Shown here: piece after piece, positions 9,585-17,920 of the stretch
Position numbering within the stretch: position 1 is the first letter of the stretch
Layout of the letters: each line of letters opens with the position of its first letter
DNA from: Bradyrhizobium vignae
Lineage (GTDB): Bacteria; Pseudomonadota; Alphaproteobacteria; Rhizobiales; Xanthobacteraceae
Length of the DNA: 64,000 nucleotides
Assembly: GCF_004114425.1 (NCBI RefSeq)
Contig: NZ_RDQF01000028.1
Location: 1-64,000, forward strand
Direction: 5' to 3'
Made by a program: the position numbers and the translations under genes
The notes under the pieces: model-generated
The model's database searches: none
The model's input: only the letters and a program-made list of their open reading frames with translations
What the model was told of the DNA's origin: nothing

Positions 9585-11117
9585 ATGCAGATTCCGCAGT
9601 CGCTGTCGCAGCACGTTTACGAAGCGTGCAAAGTCGCTGACACGCTCTTTGTTCTCAATCCATTTCTGCCTCAACAGAACTTCTATTCTCAGCAATTACG
9701 GGCGCTGGCCCTTGCGGCAGAAATTACAGATCGTCACATGGCACCGGGCCGGCGCAAGGTCTGCGTCGTCGGCGCGGGAGTGTCAGGCCGCATGGTTGCC
9801 GCGGCACTGTGCGTCCAGAAGGTCGGTGTGATCCTGGTCGACAAGAGCCAAATCGAATTTTCGAATTATCTCAATGCCACCCACAGAGAGCTCCATCCAA
9901 ACATCATCTTTTGGCCGTTCCAACGGCCGAAGCCGGCCACGGACCTGCCGTTCCTTAACTGGGGACAAGCCTCCGTACCGGAGGTCGTCGAAGCGCTGAA
10001 ATCCGAATGGAAGGAGACTTTCGCGAGGAAGATTGAGACCGTCCCTGCTGAAGTCATCTCGATCGACCGGGCCGTGTCCCCTTTGCAGATCAATCTCGAT
10101 AACGGTGGAAGCCTCAGCGCCGATCTCTGCATCCTCGCAACGGGCTTTGCCGCCGAGGTGCAATTCGGAGATATCAAAACGCCCGGCTATTGGTCACCTG
10201 GCGCAATTGCCGACCAGGAAGCTCAAATCATGGTCAGCGGCTCGGGTGACGGTGGCCTTATCGATGCGCTGTCGCCAATTCTCGGCAAGGATGTGACCAG
10301 AGCGGCCCATATTGTTGCGACTCGATTGGCCGATAAGCCGATCGTTGAAGACATTCGCGCGGTTGAAAGTGCACGCCGAAATGGTGTGCTGGCCGGCAGC
10401 AAGGACAGCTCGGACCCGTGTCATTTCTACTCGACAGTGACGCTCGAGCCCGAGGATGCCGCCGCTTTCGCAAACATGATCAAGCGTAAACCCGCACCAC
10501 ACGTAACATTGCTCCACGAAAGCACGACCGCCTACTCGTTTGCAGCAGCACCGATCAACAAATTGTTGCTGGCGCACTTCAGTAACGGGACGGCCCGCTG
10601 TGTGAGCCACGTCAAGGGAAAGCTGTCGAGATCGACGAACGGGACAGAAATGATCCCCGACGATGGCACTCCTGAACAGATCCACCCGCCGGGACGCTTT
10701 GATCGGATTGTGGTGCGTCACGGTGCCGTCCCCGCCGCACTTAAACTGTTGACCCCCGAAGAAGGGGCGCACCTAAAGGAACTGGCGGGTCAATTTGCTG
10801 ACGCCGCTGAGCTCCCAGGCTATGACGAGAAGCGCTATGCTTGGAAGGACAGGAAAATTGGAAGTGCGGGAATTGGCATGAAGCCACTTGCCGATTCTGT
10901 CCGAAAAGCGTTGGATCAAGTCTCAAGAGCTTACGGTTTCCGGGTATCAAATGTCGAAATCAGGCCGGAATGCTTCTATGGCTCGGCGCCGATTACGGTA
11001 ACTTTACCTGTTTCTGACAAAGAAAAGGCTGAGCAAGCGGGCATATTTCCGTTGAGAATTGGGCCTGCAACCGTAGATATCGCCGATGTAGCTCCTTCGC
11101 GAGGGATCGATGACTAA
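9585..11117 (+). CDS. FAD/NAD(P)-binding oxidoreductase, 510 aa, first gene of a two-gene operon
   Basis: An N-terminal helical segment (~50 residues) precedes a Rossmann dinucleotide-binding motif, VCVVGAGVSG, at residues ~57-66, followed by an acidic strand end in GVILVDKSQ. A second conserved flavoprotein segment is DLCILATGF (~residue 180), then MVSGSGDGGLIDAL. Text such as HRELHPNIIFWPFQRPK is characteristic of one subfamily of FAD oxidoreductases that I cannot name. The substrate is unknown. No membrane segment is evident, so it is probably cytosolic. The stop overlaps the start of the next gene by 8 bp, so the two are translationally coupled. No clear ribosome site precedes ATG 9585. 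The open frame is long and intact in a region of decayed genes, which suggests it is under selection. Confidence 0.75.
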   Translation: MQIPQSLSQHVYEACKVADTLFVLNPFLPQQNFYSQQLRALALAAEITDRHMAPGRRKVCVVGAGVSGRMVAAALCVQKVGVILVDKSQIEFSNYLNATHRELHPNIIFWPFQRPKPATDLPFLNWGQASVPEVVEALKSEWKETFARKIETVPAEVISIDRAVSPLQINLDNGGSLSADLCILATGFAAEVQFGDIKTPGYWSPGAIADQEAQIMVSGSGDGGLIDALSPILGKDVTRAAHIVATRLADKPIVEDIRAVESARRNGVLAGSKDSSDPCHFYSTVTLEPEDAAAFANMIKRKPAPHVTLLHESTTAYSFAAAPINKLLLAHFSNGTARCVSHVKGKLSRSTNGTEMIPDDGTPEQIHPPGRFDRIVVRHGAVPAALKLLTPEEGAHLKELAGQFADAAELPGYDEKRYAWKDRKIGSAGIGMKPLADSVRKALDQVSRAYGFRVSNVEIRPECFYGSAPITVTLPVSDKEKAEQAGIFPLRIGPATVDIADVAPSRGIDD

Positions 11118-11901
11118 GCGCATTGGTCTGAGAGCACCTACCAGCCATAGCAGCAATGCCTTGCGAATCGGTACGATTCTCAGGGTCAAGATCAATGGCT
11201 CCAAAGATGCCTCGATGATGCTGTCGGCGCTGGTCCGCCGTGGGCGGGAAATCTATGCCCTAGCTCTGCCTCATACCAAGGTAGGTCGGGTCACGAGCGG
11301 GCATTGTGAGCTCATGCGTGGTCCTGGCCGAAAAGGAGTGCGGCTTGGCAGTTTCGTTGATCCCGGCTCTGTCATAGGAAAAAGAGGGCAGGACTTCGGC
11401 TTTTGTGCTGTGCAGCTCGATGATTTGCCTTTGTTCAAGAACGAGGTAGGAAGCGCCAAACAGCTCTCGACGATGAGGGGGTTCAGCTCGAATTTCTGGA
11501 ACAGCCGTTCTTTGAAGCTTCGGCGTGTCAATGACGATGCAATCTTGGAGCCGCCAGGATCGCCTCGGAAGAACCGGGGACCTTCCTGGACCAATAAGCT
11601 CGGCCGAGTTCTGGGCGAGATACATGATGTCGAGATCGATGTCGCCGGCGATAAGGTCTCTTACCCGTATTGTGGGGTCGTATCGCGCCGAGGGAGAGGT
11701 CAGTTAGCTGCAAAGAGCGCCATTGGTGCTCCGTTGATTTCCAAGTCGGGGGCGTTGTCCGGCATCATAGTTGGAAGACGGCGCGATAACACCTTAGTAC
11801 TCCCTATCGATCAAATCGCCGCTGACGAGGATTTGTCGTTTGTGACGTTTGGTGGCGACTGGCCAAAGGTCAAAATCAGTCAGCGATGGAAATCAGGGTA
11901 G
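11110..11901 (+). CDS. Trypsin-fold-like protein with degenerate active site, 263 aa
   Basis: The second gene of the operon overlaps the oxidoreductase gene by 8 bp. Its layout resembles the chymotrypsin fold. A possible catalytic-His region lies at residue ~53 (YALALPHTKVG), a possible Asp strand at ~95 (GQDFGFCAVQL), and the segment near ~206 (AIGAPLISKSGALSGIIVG) matches the pattern G-D-S-G-x-P followed by a G-x-L-x-G-I turn. There the nucleophile position reads Ile instead of Ser, so the protein is probably not an active serine protease, or my alignment is off by a residue or two. There is no signal peptide, so it should act in the cytosol with its partner. A regulatory or sensing role is inferred from the pairing only. 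Confidence 0.55.
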   Translation: MTKRIGLRAPTSHSSNALRIGTILRVKINGSKDASMMLSALVRRGREIYALALPHTKVGRVTSGHCELMRGPGRKGVRLGSFVDPGSVIGKRGQDFGFCAVQLDDLPLFKNEVGSAKQLSTMRGFSSNFWNSRSLKLRRVNDDAILEPPGSPRKNRGPSWTNKLGRVLGEIHDVEIDVAGDKVSYPYCGVVSRRGRGQLAAKSAIGAPLISKSGALSGIIVGRRRDNTLVLPIDQIAADEDLSFVTFGGDWPKVKISQRWKSG

Positions 11902-11950
11902 CCCGCGCGCGCCGGGAGCAGCATCACGCGAAGCTTCGGAGTGCGAACGT

Positions 11951-11985
11951 CGCGAGAGCGATCTTCCAATCTGAGGTCGCTCGCG
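11951..11985. terminator. Possible stem-loop between convergent genes
   Basis: CGCGAGAGCGA at 11951-11961 can pair with TCGCTCGCG at 11977-11985 with a 2-nt bulge. It sits between the end of the plus-strand operon (11901) and the end of the minus-strand avidin gene (12004), where a bidirectional terminator is expected. No U-tract follows, so support is weak. Confidence 0.3.
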
Positions 11986-12003
11986 TCGCAAGAAGATTGA
12001 AAA

Positions 12004-12396
12004 CTACCATACGCGGGTGAATATGTCCGCGCCCTTCAGCTTGCTAGGCTTACCTTTGTTATCGACGTAGGACAGCGTCCAAGACGTTGGCATCTGAGAT
12101 CCCTTAATTGTGCCAACCCAGCGGGTGAAGGAATTGCACTGGGCGAAAGTAACAACAAAATACAAGCCGTTTGGACTAACGGATCCCGATGCTGGATATG
12201 GGATGCCCTGGCATGCAAATCCTTGAGCATGGTTTGTGAAGATCCCTTGTATTGCTCCGTTATTGGCAGACCAAACAAACAGTTCCGAACCTCGTTCATT
12301 TTTCCAGTATGAGGGGGCGGGAAGCCCCTGCGCCATAGCCTCGGCGGAAAGCAATAAGGATTGGACGAGCAGCAAAAGTACCAGAAGTCTCTTCAT
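12004..12396 (-). CDS. Avidin-family biotin-binding protein (bradavidin II-like)
   Basis: A secreted biotin-binding β-barrel protein. Residues 1-23 form a signal peptide (MKRLLVLLLLVQSLLLSAEA, then MAQG). The mature part starts LPAPSYWKNERGSELFVWSA and carries avidin signatures: the first-strand Trp/Asn/Gly-Ser motif, FAQCNSFTRWVGTIKG and MPTSWTLSYVDNKGK, ending GADIFTRVW. It closely resembles what I remember of bradavidin II from Bradyrhizobium, supporting the genus call. Two cysteines (in GFACQG and AQCNS) could form a disulfide. I use ATG 12396; an upstream in-frame ATG at 12429 has no ribosome site and would spoil the signal peptide. Avidins may sequester biotin from competitors, but the role in rhizobia is unknown. 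Confidence 0.85.
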   Translation of the reverse strand: MKRLLVLLLLVQSLLLSAEAMAQGLPAPSYWKNERGSELFVWSANNGAIQGIFTNHAQGFACQGIPYPASGSVSPNGLYFVVTFAQCNSFTRWVGTIKGSQMPTSWTLSYVDNKGKPSKLKGADIFTRVW

Positions 12397-12592
12397 TTTG
12401 AAGCCCCAAAAGAGTCGCTTAAAGACCATGTAATCTCGTACAATTTGAGGTCACGTTCGCTGCTCTTATCGCGCATTCGGCAAAGGAATGCGGCCCATAT
12501 GCGCCAAGTCGCGCCGGATCGCGGCGCAGTCGAACTCGTTTGACCTTGCCCCTTTGGCTTAATCCGGTTTGAAGTTCGTTCTGGCCCATAGC

Positions 12593-12859
12593 ATGAAGCG
12601 CAACCGCTTTTCGGAAGAGCAGATCATCGGGATTTTGAAGGAGCACGAGGCCGGCGTGTCGGTCGCCGATCTATGCCGCAAGCATGGCGTCAGCGACGCC
12701 AGCATCTATAAATGGAAGGCCAAGTTCGGTGAGATGGAGGTCTCTGGGGCTAAGCGGCTGAAGTCGCTGGAGGATGAGAACACGCGGCTGAAGCGGCTTT
12801 TGGCCGACGCGATGCTGGACAATGCGGTATTGAAGGACCTCCTGGGAAAGAAGTGGTGA
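12593..12859 (+). CDS. IS3-family transposase OrfA
   Basis: An 88-residue DNA-binding subunit: MKRNRFSEEQIIGILKEHEA, helix-turn-helix HGVSDASIYKWKAKFG, and a leucine-zipper segment ending DLLGKKW. The start at 12593 matches the family; a GTG/TTG extension to 12569 is unlikely. The frame is intact and its end overlaps OrfB by a few bases, but the partner OrfB is dead. Confidence 0.8.
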   Translation: MKRNRFSEEQIIGILKEHEAGVSVADLCRKHGVSDASIYKWKAKFGEMEVSGAKRLKSLEDENTRLKRLLADAMLDNAVLKDLLGKKW

Positions 12860-13767
12860 CGCCCGTGGGGAAGCGGAAAGCTGTCGCTCATCTCGTGGAT
12901 ACCTATGGGATGAGCGAACGGCGGGCGTGTAAAGCCACTGGCTGCTGCCGCGCTAGGCGACCCCGGCGGACTTCTGGCCTTCGCCAGCGCATGAGGGCGA
13001 TCGCCCAGGAGCGCCACCGGTTCGGCTATCGACGCCTGCACGTGCTGCTCAAGCGGGAGGGCTACGTGGTCAACCACAAGAAGCTGTTCCGGCTTTATCG
13101 GGAAGAGAGGCTCGCGGTGCGCCGCCGTGGCGGCCGAAAGCGAGCTATCGGGACCCGGGCGCCGATGACGGTGCCGATGGCACCGAACGACCGTTGGTCG
13201 CTTGACTTCGTGTCGGATCAGCTCACCGATGGCCGCCGTTTCGCATCCTAACCGTTGTCGACGATTGCACCCGCGAGTGCCTGGCTCTGGTGGCCGACAC
13301 CTCCCTCTCGGGCACACGGGTGGCCCGCGAACTGGACCGGCTGATCGTCGAGCGCGGCAAGCCCAAAATGGTGGTCAGCGTCAACGGCACCGAACTCACC
13401 AGCAACGCCATCCTGGCATGGGCCGATCAGAGCCGTGTCATCTGGCACTACATCGCGCCCGGCAAGCCCATGCAGAATGCCTTCATCGAGAGCTTCAACG
13501 GTCGGCTACGGGACGAATCTTGAACGAGACGCTGTTCACGTCGCTGGCCCAGGCCCCGCGTCACGCTCGGATGCTGGCGGGCCGACTACAACGGTATCCG
13601 ACCCGACTCGCAGCTCGGGTGGAACACACCATCTGATTTTGCTCGCAATTGTAACCCGCGCCGGGATCTGGCGCTGCGCTATGCCGAAGGCTCCGCGCCA
13701 GCTCCCGTCGCTACCACCGCCCAACCGGGCAAAGCCAACCGTCAGGGCGAACTCGGGATTGGATAAA
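12853..13767 (+). pseudogene. IS3-family transposase OrfB, multiply frameshifted
   Basis: Segments occur in order in different frames: GYRRLHVLLKREGYVVNHKK, WSLDFVSDQLTDGRRF, VVDDCTRECLALVADTSLSG, HYIAPGKPMQNAFIESFNGR and WRADYNGIRPDSQLGWNTPS. There is a missing C near 13244, a lesion near 13519 and an extra C near 13553. The second catalytic aspartate is also lost: the family motif SDNGTE reads SVNGTE here. The element is dead for two independent reasons. Confidence 0.8.
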
Positions 13768-13875
13768 ACTTGATGTGGTGGAACGGCCCGCTCCAACAGC
13801 ATCAAAGTGCTAGCTAAAATGTTTAGTCCCGGGCTTTGATGGTGCATCCTTATCGCACGATTCGAAGGAAGCGCT

Positions 13876-14311
13876 ATGGACAAATTTTACACGGCTAGCC
13901 ACCACGACGGAGGCGGTCCGTCGAGCAATACAAAATAGTCAAGAGAGCCTAAGAGCGCTGGCTAAGCGCTATGGGGTCAATCCCAAAACGGTCGCCAAGT
14001 GGAAGAGGCGCGGCTCCGTCACTGATCTGAAGACCGGACCCAAGGAGCCAAAGTCCACCTCTCTATCGGTAGAGGACGAGGCCATCATCGTGGCCTTTCG
14101 AAAGCATACCCTGTTGCCGCTCGACGACCGTCTCTACGCTCTTCAGGCCACGATTCCGCACCTGACCCGCTCATCGCTTCATCGATGTCTTCAGCGCCAC
14201 AGCATTTCGCGGCTGCCGGAAGTGGAAGATGGCAAAGGCATCAAACGCAAGTTCAAGACCTACCCAATCGGCTACTTCCACATCGACATAGCTGAGCTCC
14301 GCACCGCTTGC
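13876..14311 (+). pseudogene. IS481-family transposase, N-terminal fragment
   Basis: After a garbled start at ATG 13876 with several small indels, the frame reads LRALAKRYGVNPKTVAKWKR, then VEDEAIIVAFRKHTLLPLDD, HLTRSSLHRCLQRHSISRLP and TYPIGYFHIDIAELRTA. This is the HTH region and the first catalytic Asp (HIDIAEL) of IS481-type transposases. The homology stops at ~14311, before the rest of the DDE core. It is a truncated relic placed right after the second IS3 remnant. Confidence 0.75.
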
Positions 14312-14498
14312 CACGCGGGCCGTTCCATATATGGGGGCATGGTCACGTTGAGTCCCGCGGCGCCGTTACCACGCGCCGAGCCCGCTGAACCGCTATTTTG
14401 TTGGCGTCTGCGCAAGGATCCTCTTTTGGCGCTGGAGAATTGCTTTGCCCCGCGCTTATCGACGAGAAACTCGCTCGTCGGCGTCTGCTGCGGTTGAG

Positions 14499-14786
14499 CT
14501 AGGTCGAGCACTCGTCGAGGGCGAGGAGATTGTCAGTCCAGACCCCATCGGCGTGAGTCTGAATGAACTTGCGTCCCGAGGGGCTTTTTCGCACAGCAAC
14601 CCAGGCCGTCGAATTGCCGTCTTGCGTGTAGAACCGGTGATGTTTGTTCTCGATAAAGTGGACAACGTTTTCCACTTTGTCCCGCCATCTTCCCCCTTCG
14701 GGCTTCGGTCCACCGACATCGGTGATGTGCTCATGCCGGCTCATCCGATTAGGCTTGTGAACGCAATCAATGCGGTAAGTGGCCAT
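14499..14786 (-). CDS. DUF3892-family protein, 95 aa
   Basis: The protein starts MATYRIDCVHKPNRMSRHEH and continues ITDVGG, HHRFYTQDGNSTAWVAV and FIQTHADGVWTDNLLALDEC, the typical path of DUF3892 proteins, which are small, single-domain and often found near mobile DNA. The function is unknown. ATG 14786 is preferred over an in-frame TTG at 14801 because family members begin with this strand. The gene is complete. It stands alone between the IS481 relic and a gene-poor stretch. Confidence 0.7.
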   Translation of the reverse strand: MATYRIDCVHKPNRMSRHEHITDVGGPKPEGGRWRDKVENVVHFIENKHHRFYTQDGNSTAWVAVRKSPSGRKFIQTHADGVWTDNLLALDECST

Positions 14787-14801
14787 GCTCCTACTTTCCA
14801 A

Positions 14802-15306
14802 CTTATGATCGAGCGAGGATCCTGCTCTTCCGGTGATAAAGACCTATGTCGCCACTGTCCCGAATAAGCGCGATTCTTTACTTTGCGCGGCCCTTGCGCA
14901 TGCGCCGCGCACTTCCGGCGGATCGCCAATTAGGCGACAATCAGCAATATCGAGGGGCGTGCGGTCTTGGGGTTTCTTCGTCACGGGAAATCTTCTTACC
15001 GGGGTCGGCAATGCAAATCCTACTGACGGCCCCCATCGGCTCGGGCGAGACCAGATAGTGAAAGATCATTCAAGGTCGCTCCCGGCCTCGGGCGCAGCTG
15101 CGTTCCGTCGCGAATGTCTTCGGCGCAGCCAGCTCGGATTCAAATCCGCTAACACGTGCATGATGCAGATTTCCGGCAAAATCGTCCCTGTTGCCGCTGC
15201 AATTGTTATCGAATCAGGATGCGCAGCATTGATCGGAAGCCCTTGTCGTGCCGGAGTCAGTCCATGGGTATTGATCTGGTGGTTCGCTTACCGCCGGTGA
15301 AAACAA
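14802..15306. other. No supported gene
   Basis: About 500 bp with overlapping short ORFs and no recognisable domain. It probably includes the promoter of the secreted-protein gene that starts at 15307. Confidence 0.4.
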
Positions 15307-15831
15307 ATGCCTCAATCCCGCATCCTTGCCGTTTGCATCTTCGCGCTGACAACTGTGCTTCTCTCTTCGCCGGCGAGAGCGCAGCAGGCTCAACCGACCC
15401 AAGGTGACGGGCAGAAGCCTGCGGTGACGCAGTCGACATCTGGCGAGCCGCGATCGGGTCCTTCGATCCAAAAGCCAGCGCAGTCGAGGAGCCCGGACGC
15501 CCCTGCGAGCGTTCAGACGACGCCAAGCGATCCTCAGAAGCAATGTGTGAAGCCTGGAGAGTTCGCCATAGAACTTCGATCTGGCCGCAATCCGGTAGTC
15601 GTCCCAATCGTGCTAGCCACAAATTTCTTGCTCACAAACCAGCGCGTCGACGTCGGTGTGCCCGCGCCGTTCGTCGATGGCGTACGTTATTTCGCGGGTA
15701 TCGACTCCGGAGACGAAACCTATCTTTTCAAGCGGCAGGACGTCGTTACGCACCGCGCGACCGAATCGGACGCGCTGGTCAAGAAACCCAGCCAGTCGAT
15801 TGCTTGGATGCGATCGTGGTTGAACGGATAG
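15307..15831 (+). CDS. Secreted/periplasmic hypothetical protein, 174 aa
   Basis: A clear Sec signal peptide occupies residues 1-26 (MPQSRILAVCIFALTTVLLS, cleavage after ARAQ). It is followed by a low-complexity Pro/Gln/Ser/Thr-rich linker (~27-78) and a folded C-terminal part (CVKPGEFAIELRSGRNPVVV, GVRYFAGIDSGDETYLFKRQ). A lone cysteine lies near residue 80. I do not recognise a family. It probably resides in the periplasm or at the cell surface. It is convergent with the qseC-like relic and shows no obvious functional link to it. Confidence 0.55.
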   Translation: MPQSRILAVCIFALTTVLLSSPARAQQAQPTQGDGQKPAVTQSTSGEPRSGPSIQKPAQSRSPDAPASVQTTPSDPQKQCVKPGEFAIELRSGRNPVVVPIVLATNFLLTNQRVDVGVPAPFVDGVRYFAGIDSGDETYLFKRQDVVTHRATESDALVKKPSQSIAWMRSWLNG

Positions 15832-15899
15832 TAGGGCTCGGCAGGCGCGCCGATGGGTGGCATCCAAAAATCTGCGCCTGCCGATAGAGCGGCAGGCGA

Positions 15900-16176
15900 C
15901 TACGTCCTGTTCCGATACGGGCGTGCCGGCTTGCGCCCTCTGGACATCGGCTTGGGGGCATCGCACCCTTGGCCGGCTCAGTGAATTCGGACAAGTGAAT
16001 GCCCAAGGTCGCGGCGATACGGTCCAGGAGATCAATGGTCGGGTTCTCTTTCTTCTGCTCAATGCCCCCCATGTGTGAGCGGTCGATCACAGCATCATAG
16101 CCAATTGCTTTTGCGGAATGCCGCGCTCTACGCGGATCCGGCGCACATTCCAGGCCACAAGCGCACGAGCGTTCAT
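15900..16176 (-). pseudogene. QseC-like XRE-family regulator, frameshifted
   Basis: A small XRE-type repressor divergent from the qseM-like gene. From ATG 16176 it reads MNARALVAWNVRRIRVERGI and QKQLA. A missing T near 16097 shifts the frame, and the other frame continues DRSHMGGIEQKKENPTIDLL and ATLGIHLSEF. A second shift near 15940 is needed to reach MSRGRKPARPYRNRT and its stop at 15900. The intact paralogue at 18993-19274 shows what the protein should be. In Mesorhizobium ICEs, QseC controls the divergent antiactivator gene qseM, and the arrangement here matches. This copy should be inactive unless one lesion is a sequencing error. Confidence 0.7.
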
Positions 16177-16205
16177 GCGCAGAGGCAGCCATTCCGATGC
16201 TTATG

Positions 16206-16223
16206 AAACCACTGGTTATAGCC
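16206..16223. promoter_or_regulatory. Operator-like motif between qseC-like and qseM-like genes
   Basis: AAACCACTGGTTATAGCC lies 30 bp upstream of the qseC-like start, and its last ten bases form a near-palindrome (GGTTATAGCC). The same AAACCACTGG(C/T)T motif occurs twice upstream of the intact qseC-like gene (19304-19336). Sharing between two paralogous regulators suggests a QseC-type binding site. This is inference from motif recurrence. Confidence 0.5.
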
Positions 16224-16457
16224 AATCTATTGCGATAAGTTCGCGCGGGAGCAGCGCCATCAGTTCCCTAAGACGGGTACGAAAGAGGAAAGTCACAGGA
16301 TGGATGCACCAGGTCATTGTGAGCCGATCTGCGACCGCGCTGTTGGCGCGAAAGGGAGCTTGGCGCTGCGGCGATTCGGGTGGTACCAAACTGCTCACAA
16401 TGTGGTTATCGTTGGTCGCATTTCAGTAAATTTTTCAGCTTGGTAGGAGTTCAGCTA

Positions 16458-16730
16458 GTGCCGGCCGAGCCGAAGATCGCAGAATTGGCGCCCAGCGTCG
16501 ACGAGCTCACGTCATATGACAAGGAGCACGCTGTTGCCTACATGCGACTTCTTGATGCGGACGCGGACAAGGCAGACTGGCGCGAAGTCGCGCGAATTGT
16601 GCTTGGGCTTGACCCCGCCGTTGAACCGGATCGTGCGCGACGCACATTCGAAAGTCATCTGACGCGGGCCAAGTGGCTAGCGGGCCACGGCTATCGCGAT
16701 CTGCTACGTAGCGGTTGGCCAAAACAATGA
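16458..16730 (+). CDS. QseM-like antiactivator (DUF2285 domain), 90 aa
   Basis: A small DUF2285 protein. It starts at GTG 16458 with TAGGAG at 16444-16449, a well-placed ribosome site. The body reads ELAPSVDELTSYDKEHAVAY, LLDADADKADWREVARIVLG and HLTRAKWLAGHGYRDLL. In the Mesorhizobium symbiosis island, QseM of this size and domain binds and blocks TraR and FseA, keeping ICE transfer off in most cells. The divergent qseC-like gene and the fseA-like pair 165 bp downstream support the same role. No traR or traI gene is visible in this window. Confidence 0.7.
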   Translation: MPAEPKIAELAPSVDELTSYDKEHAVAYMRLLDADADKADWREVARIVLGLDPAVEPDRARRTFESHLTRAKWLAGHGYRDLLRSGWPKQ

Positions 16731-16894
16731 TCAGCGCGGATGTCAGGATCGCCGGAATGCGTCGCGATCGCAAAAGTTGATCATTCCATCGATTAAGTGG
16801 GTGCAAGGCGCGCACACGGTAAGCAAGCCACCGGAAAGAGCCACAATCATCGGATGCATTTCGCCGCGTCTGAAAATTGTACGGGAAAGGTGCG

Positions 16895-17675
16895 ATGCCG
16901 GATACTGATTGGAGATCTGAGGAAGCGTACAGCGGCCTGAAGAAGGCGGATGCTGCCGACCTGGCCTGGGAGTGGCTGCGCCGGGATCGCGACTACCAAG
17001 AGGATTATAAGCGGCTATCTCGCCGCGAACGTTCGAGCGCAGCGGCGGGCCAGTTCCGACGCAAGTGGGGGCTCTCGTTTTCCTGCTGATCCGCAAAAGA
17101 CTTTCGACAAGCATTCAGTCTTTTGGGCACCCGAGGTGCTGCCGACCGTACTGGCCGTGCGGGCGGCCAATTGCATTGTGCCCAAAAGCTATCAGCTCGA
17201 TTTCGACAATCTGCCGGGCGGCGAGCTTCGTCGTGCGCCGGATGGATGGCATGCGATCGTGCCGCTCGGGGGCACGGAGCATCGCCTTTGGCTAAGAGAG
17301 CTTCCGGCGAGCGGGTATGCTGTCGTCGTTGATCTGCCGCTCGACGCCGATTTCGAGCTTCGGTTGAGGGCCGCACGTCGATTTTGGCTCGCCCTTGAGC
17401 GTCGGCCGCTCGGACAGCCTCCTCTTGCTATGCCTGCTTTGAAGCAGCGTCGGCTGATCCTTGCGCTGCGCGCAGTGGATGGTTGGCTGGACGGAAATAG
17501 CTATCGCCAAATCGCGCAAGGCCTGTTTGGAAGTCATCGTATGGCCGAGCGCGCCTGGAAAACAGACGATTTGCGCAGCCGAACCATTCGACTTGTCAAG
17601 CTGGGACGGCGCCTCATGCGCCTTCGCTGGCGAGCATTGCTCAACAAGGGTACACGCAAGAATGACAGTTCATGA
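16895..17675 (+). CDS. FseA-like DUF6499-DUF2285 protein, probable +1 frameshift fusion
   Basis: Two overlapping frames. The first (ATG 16895 to TGA 17089, 64 aa) is a DUF6499-type domain: MPDTDWRSEEAYSGLKKADA, ADLAWEWLRRDRDYQEDY and RKWGLSFSC. The second, in the +1 frame (about 17079-17675), is DUF2285: PADPQKTFDKHSVFWAPEV, YAVVVDLPLDADFELRLRAA and RLMRLRWRALLNKG. In frame 0 the codons at the junction are TTT TCC TGC TGA. Slipping +1 on the TTTT run at 17078-17081 re-pairs Phe-tRNA on TTT and continues CCT GCT GAT. In Mesorhizobium ICEMlSym the excision activator FseA is made by exactly such a +1 recoded fusion of two DUF2285-linked ORFs. The fused product would be ~259 aa. If not recoded, this is a frameshifted pseudogene. 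Confidence 0.7.
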
Positions 17676-17920
17676 GCGGAGGACCATTGGCATACCCGAG
17701 TTGTGAGCTGCCTATTCTTCTACTGGTGCGATCGCGGACAGGATAAAATCTTTGCGTTCCGAATTCACTCTTTGGCCTCGGGACTGCTGCAACGGAAGAG
17801 GCGCTATCTGCGTAAGAGCTTGACGGCTCTTCCCGGAGGGTTTTCTCAAATTGAGTTCTCGACTTGAATAGCAATGCATCGAATTCCCGCGGTACCGGAT
17901 TGAGGGGCGTCTGCTAGGCA

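Larger units (their letters stand above)
12541..13770 (+). mobile_element. Second IS3-family element, inactive and 3'-truncated
   Basis: The left end starts TGACCTTGCCCCTTTGGCTT at 12541, of the same TGACC-type as the first IS3. OrfA and OrfB follow on the plus strand. I find no matching right inverted repeat after the OrfB stop near 13767; IS481-type sequence begins shortly after, so the end was probably lost. It is a different IS from the copy at 531-1783, since its OrfA differs clearly in sequence. Confidence 0.7.

Noticed and set aside
16895..17675. Treating the DUF6499/DUF2285 pair simply as a pseudogene
   Set aside because: The direction of the shift, the TTTT slip site and the known FseA precedent make recoding more likely.
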